This document shows positions 26,228 through 35,030 of a stretch of DNA of 64,000 bases, piece after piece. The stretch covers positions 2,170,001 to 2,234,000 of the forward strand of contig NZ_CP041188.1 of NCBI RefSeq assembly GCF_006517235.1, in the 5' to 3' direction. A program made the translations under genes and the position numbers. Position 1 is the stretch's first letter, and each line of letters starts with the position of its first letter. The stretch comes from Pseudarthrobacter sp. NIBRBAC000502772 (GTDB taxonomy: Bacteria; Actinomycetota; Actinomycetes; Actinomycetales; Micrococcaceae). The notes beneath the pieces are model-generated. The model saw only the letters and a program-made list of their open reading frames with translations, did no database searches and was not told the origin of the DNA.

Positions 26228-26751
26228 TTGGCTGACTCAGCAGCCACGTTGGCGCCGATGGTGAACGTGGAGACGCCGGCCGCTTCGACGGCGGCGATGT
26301 TGACCGTCTCGGAGTCGTTCCGGACGAAGTCCTTGGAAGCAACGGCGCCCACTGCGTCGCCGGGGACGGCTTTGAATCCCTGCGCCGCCAGGTGCTTTGT
26401 GTAGAAATCCACGACGGCGGCAGTCGGGGCATTGATGCTTGCCACGAGTGCCGCGGTGGCGGGCGTTGAGGTCTTGTCAAAGCTGCTCGAAATCACAGTG
26501 GCGCCGGGCATCAGGGGAAGCAGCGTTTCCGGGAACCCTGCGACGATTGTCCCAACAGTGGCGGAAGTTCCCGGCGACGCCGTCGGACTGGCGGACGCGG
26601 TGATGCTGGCGCCGTCCGACGCCGGTGGGGAGGTAACTGGGGAGGATGATGTCACTCCGGGCTCCGCGGGGCTGCAGGCAGCGAGGGCCAGTATTGCGCC
26701 CGCGGCCAGTGCCGCTAATCCTGTTGGCTTAAGACTTCTCATGACGGTCAC
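26224..26751 (-). CDS. Putative lipoprotein of unknown function
   Basis: About 175 residues. A type II signal peptide with lipobox LALAAC near residue 22 predicts lipid anchoring outside the membrane; a Ser/Thr/Pro-rich linker follows and then a globular part of about 110 residues (PGATVISSSF, AAVVDFYTKHLAAQGF). Start GTG 26751 has AGGA eight bases upstream; ATG 26742 is the alternative. Coupled by overlap to the prenyl synthase. No known domain recognised; the VVDFYTKHL segment resembles lipoproteins with ligand-binding folds, but this is weak. Confidence 0.75.
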   Translation of the reverse strand: MTVMRSLKPTGLAALAAGAILALAACSPAEPGVTSSSPVTSPPASDGASITASASPTASPGTSATVGTIVAGFPETLLPLMPGATVISSSFDKTSTPATAALVASINAPTAAVVDFYTKHLAAQGFKAVPGDAVGAVASKDFVRNDSETVNIAAVEAAGVSTFTIGANVAAESAK

Positions 26752-26812
26752 AGGGACTGTCCTCCTGGTGTTGATGCCGGATTCAGCCTCCAGTTTAGTC
26801 AGTACCAACCGA

Positions 26813-26818
26813 TACAAT
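26813..26818 (+). promoter_or_regulatory. -10 element TACAAT, probable leaderless dinB mRNA
   Basis: TACAAT ends seven bases before the GTG at 26826. No LexA-type CGAAC box was seen near it. Confidence 0.45.
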
Positions 26819-26825
26819 TGCCGGT

Positions 26826-28049
26826 GTGGGGCCTGAGCGGAACATCCAGTACACCGAAGCGGGTCTTCGTGAGCTCCGGCGTAACTGCATCATGCACGTG
26901 GACATGGACGCCTTCTTCGTCTCCGTGGAGCTTCGCACGCGGCCGGAACTTCGCGGCAAACCGGTGATCGTTGGATTTCCCGCGGACCGCTCAGTGGTCC
27001 TCTCGGCGTCGTATGAAGCACGCGCGTTCGGCGTGAAGTCCGCCATGCCCATGGTGGTCGCCGCCAGGATGTGCCCCCAAGCGGTCATCATTGAACCGCG
27101 CCACAAGCTGTACTACGAGGTTTCCGCCCAGCTGATGGAAATCTTCGAGTCGATCACGGATCTGGTGGAACCGCTGAGTGTGGACGAAGCCTTCCTGGAC
27201 GTCGGCGGCGCCATCCGCCGGTTGGGACCCCCGCGCGTCATCGGTGAATTGATCCGGCGCCGGGTGGCTGCCGAACTGGGCATTACGGCCTCCGTGGGCA
27301 TTGCAGCCAGCAAGTTCGTCGCCAAGATTGCTTCCACGCGTTGCAAGCCGGACGGGCTGTTGCTGATTGGACCCGACGAGACAGTGCCCTACCTCCACAG
27401 CCTGCCTGTCGGGGCCTTGTGGGGAATCGGCGCGAAGACTACGGACGTCCTTGCCCGGATGGGCATCCGGACGGTGGCGGACGTGGCGGCCACGCCGGTG
27501 TCCTCCCTTAAGAAAATGCTGGGTGCCACCGGTGAGCACGTATACCGGTTGTCGTGGGGGATCGATCCGCGGCCCGTGACACCCGTGAGGCTCGAGAAGA
27601 GCATCGGGGCTGAGGAGACGTTCGCCGTGGACACGGGCGATGACGCGCTGATCGCCCGGGAATTGCTGCGGCTTTCCCACCGGACGGCAGGACGGCTGCG
27701 GAGTTCGGGGATGGTGGCACGGACGGTGGCGTTGAAACTCCGCTACGCCGACTTTTCCACCATCACCAGGAGCCGCACTGTGCACACACCCGTGGACAGC
27801 GCCCAGCTGATTTATGCCGTGGCCATCCAGCTCCTGGAATCATTGGGGAGCCGTCCCATGACTGTGCGGCTGGTTGGCATCCGGGCCGAGCAGCTCGAAG
27901 ACGCCGCCAATACGTCCCTCCAGCTGAGCTTTGACCGCCGGGATGACAACTGGCGGGCAGCAGAACAGGCCCTGGACGAGGTCAGCCGGAAGTTCGGAAA
28001 CAAATCCGTCCTCCCGGCGAGTCTGCTGGATTCCGGAAACGGGTCCTAG
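26826..28049 (+). CDS. dinB: DNA polymerase IV (Y family)
   Basis: 407 residues. Palm motif HVDMDAFFVSVELR with metal-binding Asp, SVDEAFLDVGG with the catalytic Asp-Glu pair, a fingers segment YEARAFGVKSAMP, and the helix-hairpin-helix thumb LWGIGAKTTDVL; the little-finger domain fills the last 110 residues. It performs translesion synthesis. The C-terminus lacks an obvious QLxLF beta-clamp motif; LQLSF near residue 368 may be the equivalent or part of the little finger. GTG start with TACAAT close by; an ATG at 26892 would give a shorter, family-like N-terminus. Confidence 0.94.
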   Translation: MGPERNIQYTEAGLRELRRNCIMHVDMDAFFVSVELRTRPELRGKPVIVGFPADRSVVLSASYEARAFGVKSAMPMVVAARMCPQAVIIEPRHKLYYEVSAQLMEIFESITDLVEPLSVDEAFLDVGGAIRRLGPPRVIGELIRRRVAAELGITASVGIAASKFVAKIASTRCKPDGLLLIGPDETVPYLHSLPVGALWGIGAKTTDVLARMGIRTVADVAATPVSSLKKMLGATGEHVYRLSWGIDPRPVTPVRLEKSIGAEETFAVDTGDDALIARELLRLSHRTAGRLRSSGMVARTVALKLRYADFSTITRSRTVHTPVDSAQLIYAVAIQLLESLGSRPMTVRLVGIRAEQLEDAANTSLQLSFDRRDDNWRAAEQALDEVSRKFGNKSVLPASLLDSGNGS

Positions 28050-28313
28050 CAGGGCGCCGGCACCTTGCCTGCGGGTTTCAGGGAGGTGATGGCCGTCTTT
28101 CAGAACGGCCCCCGACAAACTATCCTTATATGTACATAGTTCTCAGTTATTGCCGGACTTCTTGGACATGCTGCAGTTCCAATGGCCCGCATGCCGGTGT
28201 TCGCGTTCCGCCATCGTCGGCGGGGCGGGAACCTCCCGGGCATGTCGGTCGTTATCGGAGCAGTAGTACGGGATGGGACCAGCCCGGACGTTGGCCTACT
28301 TAAGGAGGTCGTG

Positions 28314-28688
28314 ATGCCGCTCTCGGAGCACGAACAGAAGCTGCTGGAGCAGCTGGAGAAGCAGCTGCACGAGGACGATCCGAAGTTCGCGAATTCCATG
28401 GGTTCGGATCCCGGGCGGACGTGGTCCACCCGTCACATCGTGATTGGGGTGCTCTGCGCCCTCGCGGGGATCGCCGTGCTCCTGGTCGGCGTTACAGTCC
28501 CGAACATCTTTGTCGGTGTCCTGGGCTTCGTGGTTATGGGCGCGGGTGTGTACTTCGCCACAATGCGTAACGCGTCCGGCGGCAAGCAGCGCTCCGCGTC
28601 TGGCACCGGTAAGTCCGGGAAGCCCCGGAGTTCATTTATGTCCAGCCTGGAAGAACGCTGGGACGAGCGCCGCCGCGACGAATCCTAG
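28314..28688 (+). CDS. DUF3040 domain membrane protein
   Basis: 124 residues. MPLSEHEQKLLEQLEKQL is the typical DUF3040 opening (amphipathic helix), followed by two closely spaced transmembrane helices (about residues 40-82) and a basic tail. Function unknown; the family is confined to actinobacteria and often lies immediately upstream of mraZ, as here. ATG 28314 has AAGGAGG five bases before it. The frame is open upstream to 28182, but that part has no start support. The 264 bases between dinB and this gene hold only a short hairpin and probable promoter. Confidence 0.85.
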   Translation: MPLSEHEQKLLEQLEKQLHEDDPKFANSMGSDPGRTWSTRHIVIGVLCALAGIAVLLVGVTVPNIFVGVLGFVVMGAGVYFATMRNASGGKQRSASGTGKSGKPRSSFMSSLEERWDERRRDES

Positions 28689-28766
28689 GGCAGCGCCTGC
28701 AAGAACGGTTCCACGGCGATAGGCCGTGCCGTCCTCCATTTCCCTCCCCACGGTCAGGATGACCGC

Positions 28767-28801
28767 AGCAGAAGACCCGCCCCGGCGGGTCTTCTGCTTT
28801 T
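28767..28801 (+). terminator. Strong terminator before the mraZ promoter
   Basis: 15-bp perfect stem (28767-28781 with 28784-28798), two-base loop, TTTTA after. It isolates the DUF3040 gene from the division cluster. The rest of 28689-29152 has no gene; its right end holds the mraZ control region. Confidence 0.92.
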
Positions 28802-29055
28802 AACCCGGAGGCAGGTAGCGGCAGGGGTCCGTTGAGCGCTCAAGCCGGCTGCTACTGCTACCTCGTTTGGGGAGCCCGGGGACCGCGGACCCGCGGCCCT
28901 CGTCAGATGAGAGCCCGACGCCGGCCCGGCACCGCCGTCGGGCAGTCATGGTTCGCGCCGAAACGGCGCCGGGCCCTCCACTTCCATCCACTACCTGCTC
29001 CCGCGCCATTTGGGGGACGAAGGCCTGAAATGGGGGAATACTGGCCTGATTTGCG

Positions 29056-29090
29056 TTGACTGTGGTGGAAAGTGGAGTAATGTGGAGGGC
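29056..29090 (+). promoter_or_regulatory. mraZ promoter with three 10-bp spaced GTGG repeats (MraZ box)
   Basis: TTGACT (29056-29061), 16-base spacer, TAATGT (29078-29083). GTGG occurs at 29062, 29072 and 29082, exactly one helical turn apart, overlapping spacer and -10. MraZ proteins are known to bind direct repeats of this kind at their own promoter, so autoregulation of the division cluster is expected. Confidence 0.7.
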
Positions 29091-29152
29091 ATAAGAGGGT
29101 AGTTGCAACACAGGGGATGTGCAGTTCCTGACGGCAGACAGGCGGTGGGCCA

Positions 29153-29581
29153 GTGTTTCTGGGCACACACTCGCCACGTCTGGACGAAAAGGGTCGAATT
29201 ATCCTCCCTGCGAAGTTCCGTGAGGAGCTTGCCAGCGGGCTTGTTCTCACCAGGGGACAGGAACGTTGCATCTACGTCTTCAGTGAGCAGGAATTTGCAC
29301 GTGTCCACGAGCAAATGCGGGAGGCGCCCATTTCCTCCAAGCAGGCCCGGGACTACATCCGTGTCTTTCTCTCTGGAGCCTCGGACGAGGTACCTGACAA
29401 GCAGGGGCGCATCACCATTCCGGCCGCGCTCCGGGAGTACGCAGGCCTCGGCAGGGAACTGGCCGTTATCGGTGCAGGAACCCGGGCCGAGATCTGGGAT
29501 GCCCAGGCATGGAACGAGTACCTCGCGGAGAAGGAAACCGCCTTCTCCGAAACCGACGATGCCATTCCGGGGATCCTATGA
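29153..29581 (+). CDS. mraZ: Division/cell-wall cluster regulator MraZ
   Basis: 142 residues with two SpoVT/AbrB-like halves, each with the family DxxxR signature: [15 protein letters not shown] near residue 9 and [14 protein letters not shown] near residue 80. MraZ forms ring-shaped oligomers that bind direct repeats upstream of its own gene. GTG start with a weak GGTGGG site. It is followed, after a 167-base leader holding a small hairpin (29645-29669), by rsmH, the invariant partner in this cluster. Confidence 0.95.
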   Translation: MFLGTHSPRLDEKGRIILPAKFREELASGLVLTRGQERCIYVFSEQEFARVHEQMREAPISSKQARDYIRVFLSGASDEVPDKQGRITIPAALREYAGLGRELAVIGAGTRAEIWDAQAWNEYLAEKETAFSETDDAIPGIL

Positions 29582-29748
29582 TCACCTGAACGGCCCGGCG
29601 GACGCTTCTTGAACGAGATCTCCAGCCGCCCATCGGACAGTCAACCTGGCTCACTTCCCCGGAGCCAGGCCGGCAGGTCGATAGGCGCGGATGGGGATCT
29701 GGCTCAAGAAGCAGCACACCAGCACCCACGGCAGGAAAGGACGAAGGC

Positions 29749-30741
29749 ATGAACGATGACCCGAAGCCAACGTCCGAACGCCATGTGCCGGTCCTCAAGG
29801 ACCGGTGCATCAATTTGTTGGCCCCCGGCTTCGAAGCTGCCCGCCTCCGAGGTGAAACCCCCATCGCGATTGACGCGACCCTCGGCATGGGCGGCCACGC
29901 CGAAGCCATGCTGGAGCGTTTCCCGGATCTGCACCTGATCGGCATCGACCGTGATGAGGAAGCCCTGGTACTGGCAGGGGAGCGGCTGGCGCCTTTCGCT
30001 TCCCGGACTGACCTGGTCCACGCCGTCTACGACGAAATCGCCGACGTCCTCGAAGACCTGGGCGTGGCACAGGTTCATGGCATCCTGATGGACCTGGGCG
30101 TTTCATCCCTGCAGCTGGACGAGCGTGAGCGTGGCTTCGCGTATTCCTTTGACGCTCCGCTGGACATGCGGATGGACACCAGCCGCGGTCAGACCGCAGC
30201 GGACGTGGTCAACAACTACAGCGAAGAGGATCTCGTCAGGATCATCCGGAAGTGGGGCGAGGAGAAGTTCGCCGGCCGGATCGCCAACAGGATTGTCGCG
30301 GCAAGGACAGTCAAGCCTTTCGCCACCACCGGGGAACTCGTGGAACAGATCCGCTCCGTGGTGCCGGCGGCAGCCGCCAAATCGGGCGGCCACCCGGCCA
30401 AACGGACGTTCCAGGCACTGCGCATCGAAGTGAACGAGGAACTCGACGTGCTGGAGCGCGCTGTGCCTGCCGCCGTGGCAGCAACGGCCCTGGGCGGACG
30501 CATCGTGGTGATGTCTTACCACTCCCTCGAGGACAAAATCGTCAAATCAGTTTTCCAGGCTGGCTCCAAATCCTCCGCGCCGCTCGGATTTCCGGTGGAG
30601 CTTGAGGAACACAAGGCCTTCCTCAAAACCCTGACCAAGGGCACCGAGGTACCCACCGCCGTCGAGATTGCAGAGAACCCGCGCGCGGCCTCCGCCAGGC
30701 TGCGGGCCGTGGAACGTATCAGAGCCAGGAGAGAAGCATGA
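29749..30741 (+). CDS. rsmH: 16S rRNA (cytosine1402-N4)-methyltransferase RsmH
   Basis: 330 residues. S-adenosylmethionine-binding segment [14 protein letters not shown] and GIDRDEEAL, then the RsmH-specific [28 protein letters not shown], and the C-terminal [11 protein letters not shown]. It methylates C1402 of 16S rRNA. AGGAAAGG stands about eight bases before the ATG. The stop overlaps the next start by four bases (ATGA), coupling it to the ftsL-like gene. Confidence 0.96.
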   Translation: MNDDPKPTSERHVPVLKDRCINLLAPGFEAARLRGETPIAIDATLGMGGHAEAMLERFPDLHLIGIDRDEEALVLAGERLAPFASRTDLVHAVYDEIADVLEDLGVAQVHGILMDLGVSSLQLDERERGFAYSFDAPLDMRMDTSRGQTAADVVNNYSEEDLVRIIRKWGEEKFAGRIANRIVAARTVKPFATTGELVEQIRSVVPAAAAKSGGHPAKRTFQALRIEVNEELDVLERAVPAAVAATALGGRIVVMSYHSLEDKIVKSVFQAGSKSSAPLGFPVELEEHKAFLKTLTKGTEVPTAVEIAENPRAASARLRAVERIRARREA

Positions 30742-31430
30742 GCACTGCCGCCGTCAAGAACTTTCCGGTCGTCTCCGGCAGCAGCGCCCCGGCGATCAGG
30801 TCGCTTCCTTCTGGCACCGGCCGCAGGGAACGCACACCCCTGTCTGTGGTGCGTTCCGCCCCCAAGAAGCGCCGTGCGCCGTTTGTGGTGATGTGTTTCG
30901 CCCTGCTCGCTGTTGCGCTCGTGGCCGTGCTGGTCCTGAACATCTCAGTCTCTACCTCGCAGTACCAGCTGGTGGAACTGAGGGGTAAGCAAAACACTCT
31001 GACCAAGCAGAACCAGGACCTGACACAGCAGGTCCAAAACTTCGAGGCGCCCCAGAACCTGGCGGCAAAGGCCTCAGACCTGGGCATGGTGGCTTCGACC
31101 GTCAAAGGCCAGATCGACCTCTCCACCCTTGCCGTCACGGGCAAGGCAACTCCGGCGGTGAAGGGTGGCGCGGCTGGATCGGTTATCCCTGCTCCAGCCG
31201 TAGAGGGAGTGCTCACCGTGGTTCCCCCGGCAACGAAGTGGGAGCCGCTGACGAACCGTAAACCGGTTGCCGAGGAACCGGCCCCGGCTGCGGCCCCTGC
31301 ACCGGCCCGTGCAGCGGCACCTGCCGCTGCACCGCAGGCTGAAGCGCCCGCGCCACCGGCACGTGCCGCGGAGCTCCACGGCGGTTCGGTTCCGGCACCC
31401 GAACAGAAGGTGCCCGGGTCTAACCGGTAG
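30738..31430 (+). CDS. ftsL: FtsL-like cell division protein with long Ala/Pro tail
   Basis: 230 residues: about 50 basic cytoplasmic residues, one transmembrane helix ([20 protein letters not shown]), then a short coiled coil ([20 protein letters not shown]) typical of FtsL/FtsB-class bitopic proteins. After about residue 130 there is an unusual, low-complexity Ala/Pro extension. Position between rsmH and ftsI fits FtsL, which with FtsB and FtsQ activates septal wall synthesis. Identity rests on topology and position because FtsL sequences diverge strongly. Confidence 0.8.
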   Translation: MSTAAVKNFPVVSGSSAPAIRSLPSGTGRRERTPLSVVRSAPKKRRAPFVVMCFALLAVALVAVLVLNISVSTSQYQLVELRGKQNTLTKQNQDLTQQVQNFEAPQNLAAKASDLGMVASTVKGQIDLSTLAVTGKATPAVKGGAAGSVIPAPAVEGVLTVVPPATKWEPLTNRKPVAEEPAPAAAPAPARAAAPAAAPQAEAPAPPARAAELHGGSVPAPEQKVPGSNR

Positions 31431-31489
31431 CCGCTGAAGGGCAGCCAGTCAGGTAATAAACAGGCAACAAGGCGAGCAAGGGAATCACG

Positions 31490-33286
31490 GTGGCGCAGAG
31501 GACGGGCAAGGCAAAAAGCGGCAAGGCCCCTAACGCCACCAAGCGGCTGCGCCTTGGCCTGGGCATTATGCTGACGCTGCTATTGGTGGTGGGCGGCAAG
31601 CTCTTTTTCGTCCAAGGGCTCGACGTGGGCGGGATGGCCGCAGCTGCGCTCGATTACCGGATGCGCGAGACTTCCCTCCCCGCCGAACGCGGCAGCATCC
31701 TTGCCGCCAACGGGACGGTCCTGGCCAACAGTGTGATCCGCTACAACATTGTGGTGGACCAAACCACCAACACGAAGACAGAGAAGTTCTGGCGCCTGGA
31801 GGAGGGCGTGGACAAACTTGTTGAAGTCAGTCGGGAGCAGGGCATCAGCGAACTAGCGGCTGTCCTGGGCATGGACGCTGACGAACTCAGGAACGCCGTG
31901 ACGGGCGAATCGAAGTACCACATCGTCGCTAAGGACCTGAAGCCGGACGTTGAGCTCAGGGTCTCGGATCTCAGTATTCCCGGCATCGTCACTGAGGGCG
32001 TCAGCAAACGCGTGTACCCCAACGGTTCCGTGGCCGGCGGTATTATCGGCTTCCTCCAGGACGGCAACACGGGCCAGGCGGGGATCGAGCAGACCCAGGA
32101 TGGGCTGCTGCGCGGGAAGGACGGCAAGCGGCTCTTCGAGATCGGTGCCGACGGTCTCCGGATTCCGGTCGGCGTGGATGAGCTGACACCGCCGGAGGAC
32201 GGCAAGGACGTCAAGCTCACGCTCAATTCCGATCTCCAGTATTTCGCCCAGCAGGCCATCCAGAGCCAGTCGGACAAACAGGGCGCCGAGTGGGGCGTCA
32301 TCACCGTGATGGATGCCAAGACCGGTGACATTGTCGCGATGGCGGACACTAATGCCCCGGATCCGAACGATCCCGGACGGGTGGCTGCCAAGGACCGCGG
32401 CGTGCGCTCCGTGACCGCAGCGTATGAGCCCGGCTCGGTACAGAAAATGATCACGGCCGCCGCCTTGATTGAAGAAGGAAAATCCAGCCCCCTGGATACG
32501 TTCACTCTCGGGCCGTCGTACACCGTGGACGGCCAGACGTTTACAGACGCCTTTACCCATGGCACCGAAGAGCGCACGCTCGCCGGCATCCTGGGCTGGT
32601 CAATGAACACCGGCACCGTGGCGGCCGGGTCGCGGCTGACCAAGGAACAACGGTACGACTGGCTTAAGAAATTCGGCATCGGCGAAGCCCCGGACATTGG
32701 ATTGCCGGCTACGGCCTCCGGGATTCTCACACCGGCGGACCAGTGGGACGGCCGCCAGGAATACACGGTGCTGTTCGGCCAGGGCGTTTCGCAGTCCACC
32801 CTGCAGACAGTCCGAGCCTTCCAGACGATCGCCAACAACGGAGTGATGCTCCAGCCGCGCCTGATTGACGCGTACGTTTCACCCGACGGAACAGCGGAGA
32901 AAGTCGCCCCGCAGCCTTCCCGCCAGGTGGTGTCGGACGGCACCGCGCAGCAGGTCCAGGACATCCTGGAAAGCGCGGTGACCGAAGGCCAGATCAAGGA
33001 CGCCGCGATCGACGGATACCGGGTGGGGGCCAAGACCGGAACCTCTGAATCGCCGTGCGACGACGGGAAGTCAGGGTTCTGCGGCTACACCGCTTCAATT
33101 GTGGGGATGGCGCCCATGGATGATCCCCGGTTTATTGTTGAGGTGGTGCTGCAGCGGCCCAAGGGCAATATCTACGGCATTACGCAGGGGCCAGTGTTCC
33201 GCTCGGTCATGAGCCAGGCGCTGCGCACTTACAACGTCCAGCCGTCCACGGGTGAACCGGCCAGACTGCCGCAGTACGCCAAGTAG
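31490..33286 (+). CDS. ftsI: Septal peptidoglycan transpeptidase FtsI (PBP3-type)
   Basis: 598 residues: N-terminal transmembrane helix (LGLGIMLTLLLVVGG), dimerisation/pedestal domain, then transpeptidase domain with the nucleophile in PGSVQK (Ser316, Lys319), GWSMNTG and GAKTGTSE. The class B PBP cross-links septal peptidoglycan with FtsW. GTG start, with GGGAATCAC upstream as a modest site. A Cys pair in the transpeptidase domain (ESPCDD, GFCGY) may form a disulfide, as noted in some actinobacterial PBPs. Followed by murE after an 88-base gap. Confidence 0.95.
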   Translation: MAQRTGKAKSGKAPNATKRLRLGLGIMLTLLLVVGGKLFFVQGLDVGGMAAAALDYRMRETSLPAERGSILAANGTVLANSVIRYNIVVDQTTNTKTEKFWRLEEGVDKLVEVSREQGISELAAVLGMDADELRNAVTGESKYHIVAKDLKPDVELRVSDLSIPGIVTEGVSKRVYPNGSVAGGIIGFLQDGNTGQAGIEQTQDGLLRGKDGKRLFEIGADGLRIPVGVDELTPPEDGKDVKLTLNSDLQYFAQQAIQSQSDKQGAEWGVITVMDAKTGDIVAMADTNAPDPNDPGRVAAKDRGVRSVTAAYEPGSVQKMITAAALIEEGKSSPLDTFTLGPSYTVDGQTFTDAFTHGTEERTLAGILGWSMNTGTVAAGSRLTKEQRYDWLKKFGIGEAPDIGLPATASGILTPADQWDGRQEYTVLFGQGVSQSTLQTVRAFQTIANNGVMLQPRLIDAYVSPDGTAEKVAPQPSRQVVSDGTAQQVQDILESAVTEGQIKDAAIDGYRVGAKTGTSESPCDDGKSGFCGYTASIVGMAPMDDPRFIVEVVLQRPKGNIYGITQGPVFRSVMSQALRTYNVQPSTGEPARLPQYAK

Positions 33287-33374
33287 CATCAAGCCAGGCA
33301 GCAGTTCCCCAACGCCCGCAGCGGAAGCAGTCTCCCGCGGGCATGATCCACTAGCACCACCATCGGAGATTCCC

Positions 33375-35024
33375 TTGTCAGAGCAGAACGCATCAGCCAG
33401 CAACGCGGGGCCGGCAGGGGAACCGGCCCCCGCGCGGTTCAGGCCTACGGCAGTTGCTGCCGTCAGCCTGGACACGATCGGCGACGCGATCGGTGTGCAG
33501 GTCCCGGGCGCCTCCGCTGCCGTCAGCGTCACGGGAATTTCACTGAACTCGCGAACCGTGGAGCAGGGCGACCTGTATGTGGCGCTCCCTGGTGCTTCCC
33601 GCCATGGCGCAGACTTCGTGTCGCAGGCGGTCGGCAGGGGAGCGGTGGCAGTCCTGACCGACGACGCCGGCGCACGCCTTCTCGCGCTGTCAGCGGATAC
33701 CGCCGCAGCCTCGGTCCCGGTGCTTGTGGTGGACGGACCGCGCAACGTAGTGGGGCCGCTGTCCGCCATGATCTACCAGAGCCAGCCAGCAGCTGGGCGG
33801 ACGCCGCGCTTGTATGGTGTGACGGGAACCAACGGCAAGACCACCACCACGTACTTCATCAACGCCCTGCTCCGTGCGCTCGGGCAGCAGACCGGCCTGA
33901 TCGGAACCATCGAAATCCTGGCCGGCGGAGAACCGGTTCCCAGCCTCCTGACCACGCCGGAGTCACCGGATCTCCACGGCTTGCTCGCCCTCATGCGGGA
34001 ACGGGGACTGGACGCCGCGTCCATGGAAGTCTCCTCCCACGCCGTATCCTTCCAGCGGGTGGACGGTGTGCTCTTCGACGTTGCCGGTTTCACGAACCTG
34101 ACGCAGGACCATCTGGACCTGCACGGCACCATGGAGGACTACTTCGCCACAAAGGCGGAGCTGTTTACGCCCCGCCGTGCCCTTAGGGCTGTTGTAACGG
34201 TCGACGACGAATGGGGCCGCAGGCTTGCGGCCACGGCACGGATCCCGGTCACCACCCTTTCGATGACACCCGGCGGAGCTCCCGCCGACTGGACCGTAAC
34301 GTCCACGTCCGCGCGCGGGCTGGGTACCGGTTTCAGCCTGCAGGGACCCGACGGCGTTACCCTGAATGTCCACACCGGCCTGCCTGGAGCTTTCAACGTC
34401 GCCAACGCCGCACTGGCCACGGTAATGGTCCTGGCTAGCGGAATGGACGCCGCCACCGTGCAGGCCGCCCTGGACCACCACGACCCCTTCACCGTGGCGG
34501 TACCGGGACGCATGCAGCTCGTCTCCGAAGAACCGGCGGCCGTCGTGGACTTCGCCCACAACACTGATGCCTTGGCGCGGGCACTGGAAGCGGTCAGGTC
34601 GCCGCTGCCCGGCTCCCGGGTGATCGTGGTTTTCGGAGCCACCGGACAGCGCGACCAGGGCAAGCGTCCCGCCATGGGCGCCGTCGCCGCAAAGATGGCC
34701 GACATCGTCGTCGTCACGGATGACGACCCCCACGACGAGGACCCTGCGGCCATCAGGGCAGATGTGCTGGCGGGCGCACGGGCGGCGCGCGAACAGGAAT
34801 CTCTGGAGTGTGTCATCGAAGAGGTTTATCCCCGCGACGCCGCCATCCGGCGCGCCGTGGAACTGGCAGGTCCGGCCGACACCATTCTTGTGGCCGGCCG
34901 TGGCCATGAGGTCTGGCAGGAAGTCAAGGGCGTCAATCTTGCACTGGACGACCGTGTGGAACTGCGGAACGCCTTGACAGCCAGGGGATTCACCGTTCTC
35001 CGAGACGACCGGATAGAGTCCTAG
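33375..35024 (+). CDS. murE: UDP-MurNAc-tripeptide synthetase (MurE), probably L-lysine-adding
   Basis: 549 residues. ATP-binding [13 protein letters not shown], substrate motif TTPESPDLHGLLA, and the C-terminal ligase domain with AVVDFAHNTDAL. The specificity motif reads TDDDPHDEDP instead of the DNPR signature of meso-diaminopimelate enzymes, which suggests L-lysine and fits Arthrobacter-type A3-alpha walls; this is inference. Start set at TTG 33375 with GGAG six bases before; the frame is open to 33252 inside the ftsI end without a site. Adds residue 3 of the stem peptide in the cytoplasm. Confidence 0.93.
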   Translation: MSEQNASASNAGPAGEPAPARFRPTAVAAVSLDTIGDAIGVQVPGASAAVSVTGISLNSRTVEQGDLYVALPGASRHGADFVSQAVGRGAVAVLTDDAGARLLALSADTAAASVPVLVVDGPRNVVGPLSAMIYQSQPAAGRTPRLYGVTGTNGKTTTTYFINALLRALGQQTGLIGTIEILAGGEPVPSLLTTPESPDLHGLLALMRERGLDAASMEVSSHAVSFQRVDGVLFDVAGFTNLTQDHLDLHGTMEDYFATKAELFTPRRALRAVVTVDDEWGRRLAATARIPVTTLSMTPGGAPADWTVTSTSARGLGTGFSLQGPDGVTLNVHTGLPGAFNVANAALATVMVLASGMDAATVQAALDHHDPFTVAVPGRMQLVSEEPAAVVDFAHNTDALARALEAVRSPLPGSRVIVVFGATGQRDQGKRPAMGAVAAKMADIVVVTDDDPHDEDPAAIRADVLAGARAAREQESLECVIEEVYPRDAAIRRAVELAGPADTILVAGRGHEVWQEVKGVNLALDDRVELRNALTARGFTVLRDDRIES

Positions 35025-35030
35025 ACCGAG

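Noticed and set aside
28182..28313. Upstream extension of the DUF3040 gene
   Set aside because: The family N-terminus begins at 28314, directly after AAGGAGG.
31741..33033. 430-codon open frame antisense to ftsI
   Set aside because: Shadow of the ftsI transpeptidase domain.
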